DNA of 6,749 nt from Chloroflexota bacterium. GTDB taxonomy: Bacteria > Chloroflexota > UBA5177 > JANWHV01. Both the position numbers and the translations under genes were made by a program. The stretch spans positions 1-6,749 of the forward strand of contig JAICHN010000288.1 in assembly GCA_025924845.1 (NCBI GenBank), in the 5' to 3' direction. The notes beneath the pieces were generated by a model. It ran no database searches. It was given only the letters and a program-made list of their open reading frames with translations, and was not told the origin of the DNA. Of this stretch, positions 6,254 through 6,749 are shown one piece after another. Numbering within the stretch: the stretch's first letter is position 1; every line of letters starts with the position of its first letter.

Positions 6254-6749
6254 TCATCGTTTGAACGGCGTGCCGCGCGGCAACGCGGCCATATCCTGGG
6301 CAGTGCCGAACATCGGAGACAGCGATTGGTTGGGCGGAGCATTCATCAGCGCATCGAAGCTCTTGATGTATGCCGCCCGATCGGCGTCCTCCTGCTGTTG
6401 TGTAATGTAGCCCAGAATCTGCGCGTTGAGAGTAAGCTGGTAGTAGTTCCATGTGACCTGGTAGGCCAGAGCGTTCCGCTTCACGTGCCGGCGGTCGGCG
6501 ATCTGGCCCAGGGTGTACTGCGTACGCAACGCTCGAATCTGATCCAGGCTGAGATGGAGCATGGAGGTGACCGTCTGGCTCAGCATGCCCCGAAGGAAGA
6601 TCGGTAATTGGGCCTTGCTGAAACCCGGAGCGCAGGATCGGGTCTTTAGCACCATGGGGGCAATCGGCTTCTGAGCGAAATTGAAGGCGCCCAGCACGTC
6701 GTTGGCGTCGCGATCGCGGTCGGTCAAAGAGGGCAGTTTGTAGATTTCC
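6254..6749 (-). CDS. C-terminal part of a second PF04185-type phosphoesterase with a helical tail (5'-partial)
   Basis: The frame is open to the window edge and shows the last 164 residues, ending at TGA 6254-6256; the first in-frame TTG (6727) is not a likely start. The opening EIYKLPSLTDRDRDANDVLGAFNFAQKP (visible residues 1-28) is the usual closing segment of PF04185 phosphoesterases, where L-P-x-L-(T/S)-x-R-D-x-x-A-N-D is followed by a short F-D-F-type strand, as also seen in the neighbour (DFDFNQRP). Unlike the neighbour, about 125 more residues follow, mostly helical: LSLDQIRALR then YTLGQIADRRHV (about 66-89), a Tyr/Trp-rich helix, and GYITQQQEDADRAAYIKSF (113-131). This tail is not part of the catalytic fold. 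The catalytic motifs lie outside the window. Only 32 bases separate it from the downstream phosphoesterase gene, so the two are probably one transcript. The family call rests on the first 28 residues and the context. Confidence 0.72.
   Translation of the reverse strand, partial: EIYKLPSLTDRDRDANDVLGAFNFAQKPIAPMVLKTRSCAPGFSKAQLPIFLRGMLSQTVTSMLHLSLDQIRALRTQYTLGQIADRRHVKRNALAYQVTWNYYQLTLNAQILGYITQQQEDADRAAYIKSFDALMNAPPNQSLSPMFGTAQDMAALPRGTPFKR

Overview
The window is a GC-rich bacterial segment, roughly 60-65% G+C by eye. It holds six protein genes or gene parts and one candidate small ORF. The best guess for the organism is a Chloroflexota or similar high-GC environmental bacterium. This rests on the style of the tetratricopeptide regulator tail at the left edge, the lipobox-type solute-binding protein, the secreted PF04185-type phosphoesterases and the single-pass surface proteins. 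There is no rRNA or other phylogenetic marker, so the phylum is an inference only. No tRNA, rRNA, CRISPR array, integrase or complete insertion sequence was seen.

Left part (1-2026): a plus-strand gene enters from outside the window and ends at 896. It is the C-terminal TPR region of a large LuxR/SARP-type ATPase regulator. A 417-base stretch (897-1313) follows without a confident gene. On its minus strand there is a well-formed ribosome binding site and start for a 36-residue ORF, whose first residues resemble the beginning of the same regulator family. Next comes a plus-strand gene (1314-1946) for a small membrane-anchored PKD-domain protein.

Middle (2027-3393): a minus-strand gene (2027-3058) converges with the PKD gene and encodes a secreted protein of unknown function. 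It has a signal peptide, a Pro/Ala-rich stalk and a C-terminal membrane anchor. Divergent from it is a short plus-strand ORF (3130-3393), clearly the C-terminal part of a DUF1259 (LppY/LpqO-type) protein without its N-terminal portion.

Right part (3404-6749): a compact minus-strand operon of at least three genes. In transcription order these are the C-terminal end of a PF04185-type phosphoesterase with an unusual helical tail (6254-6749, truncated by the window edge), a complete secreted PF04185 phosphoesterase (4797-6221), and a lipoprotein ABC-type family 1 solute-binding protein (3404-4765). The gaps are only 31-32 bases, and both complete genes have clear Shine-Dalgarno sequences. The layout suggests extracytoplasmic phosphoester hydrolysis coupled to capture of a released product, but the ligand cannot be read from sequence. 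No permease or ATPase gene is visible beside the binding protein.
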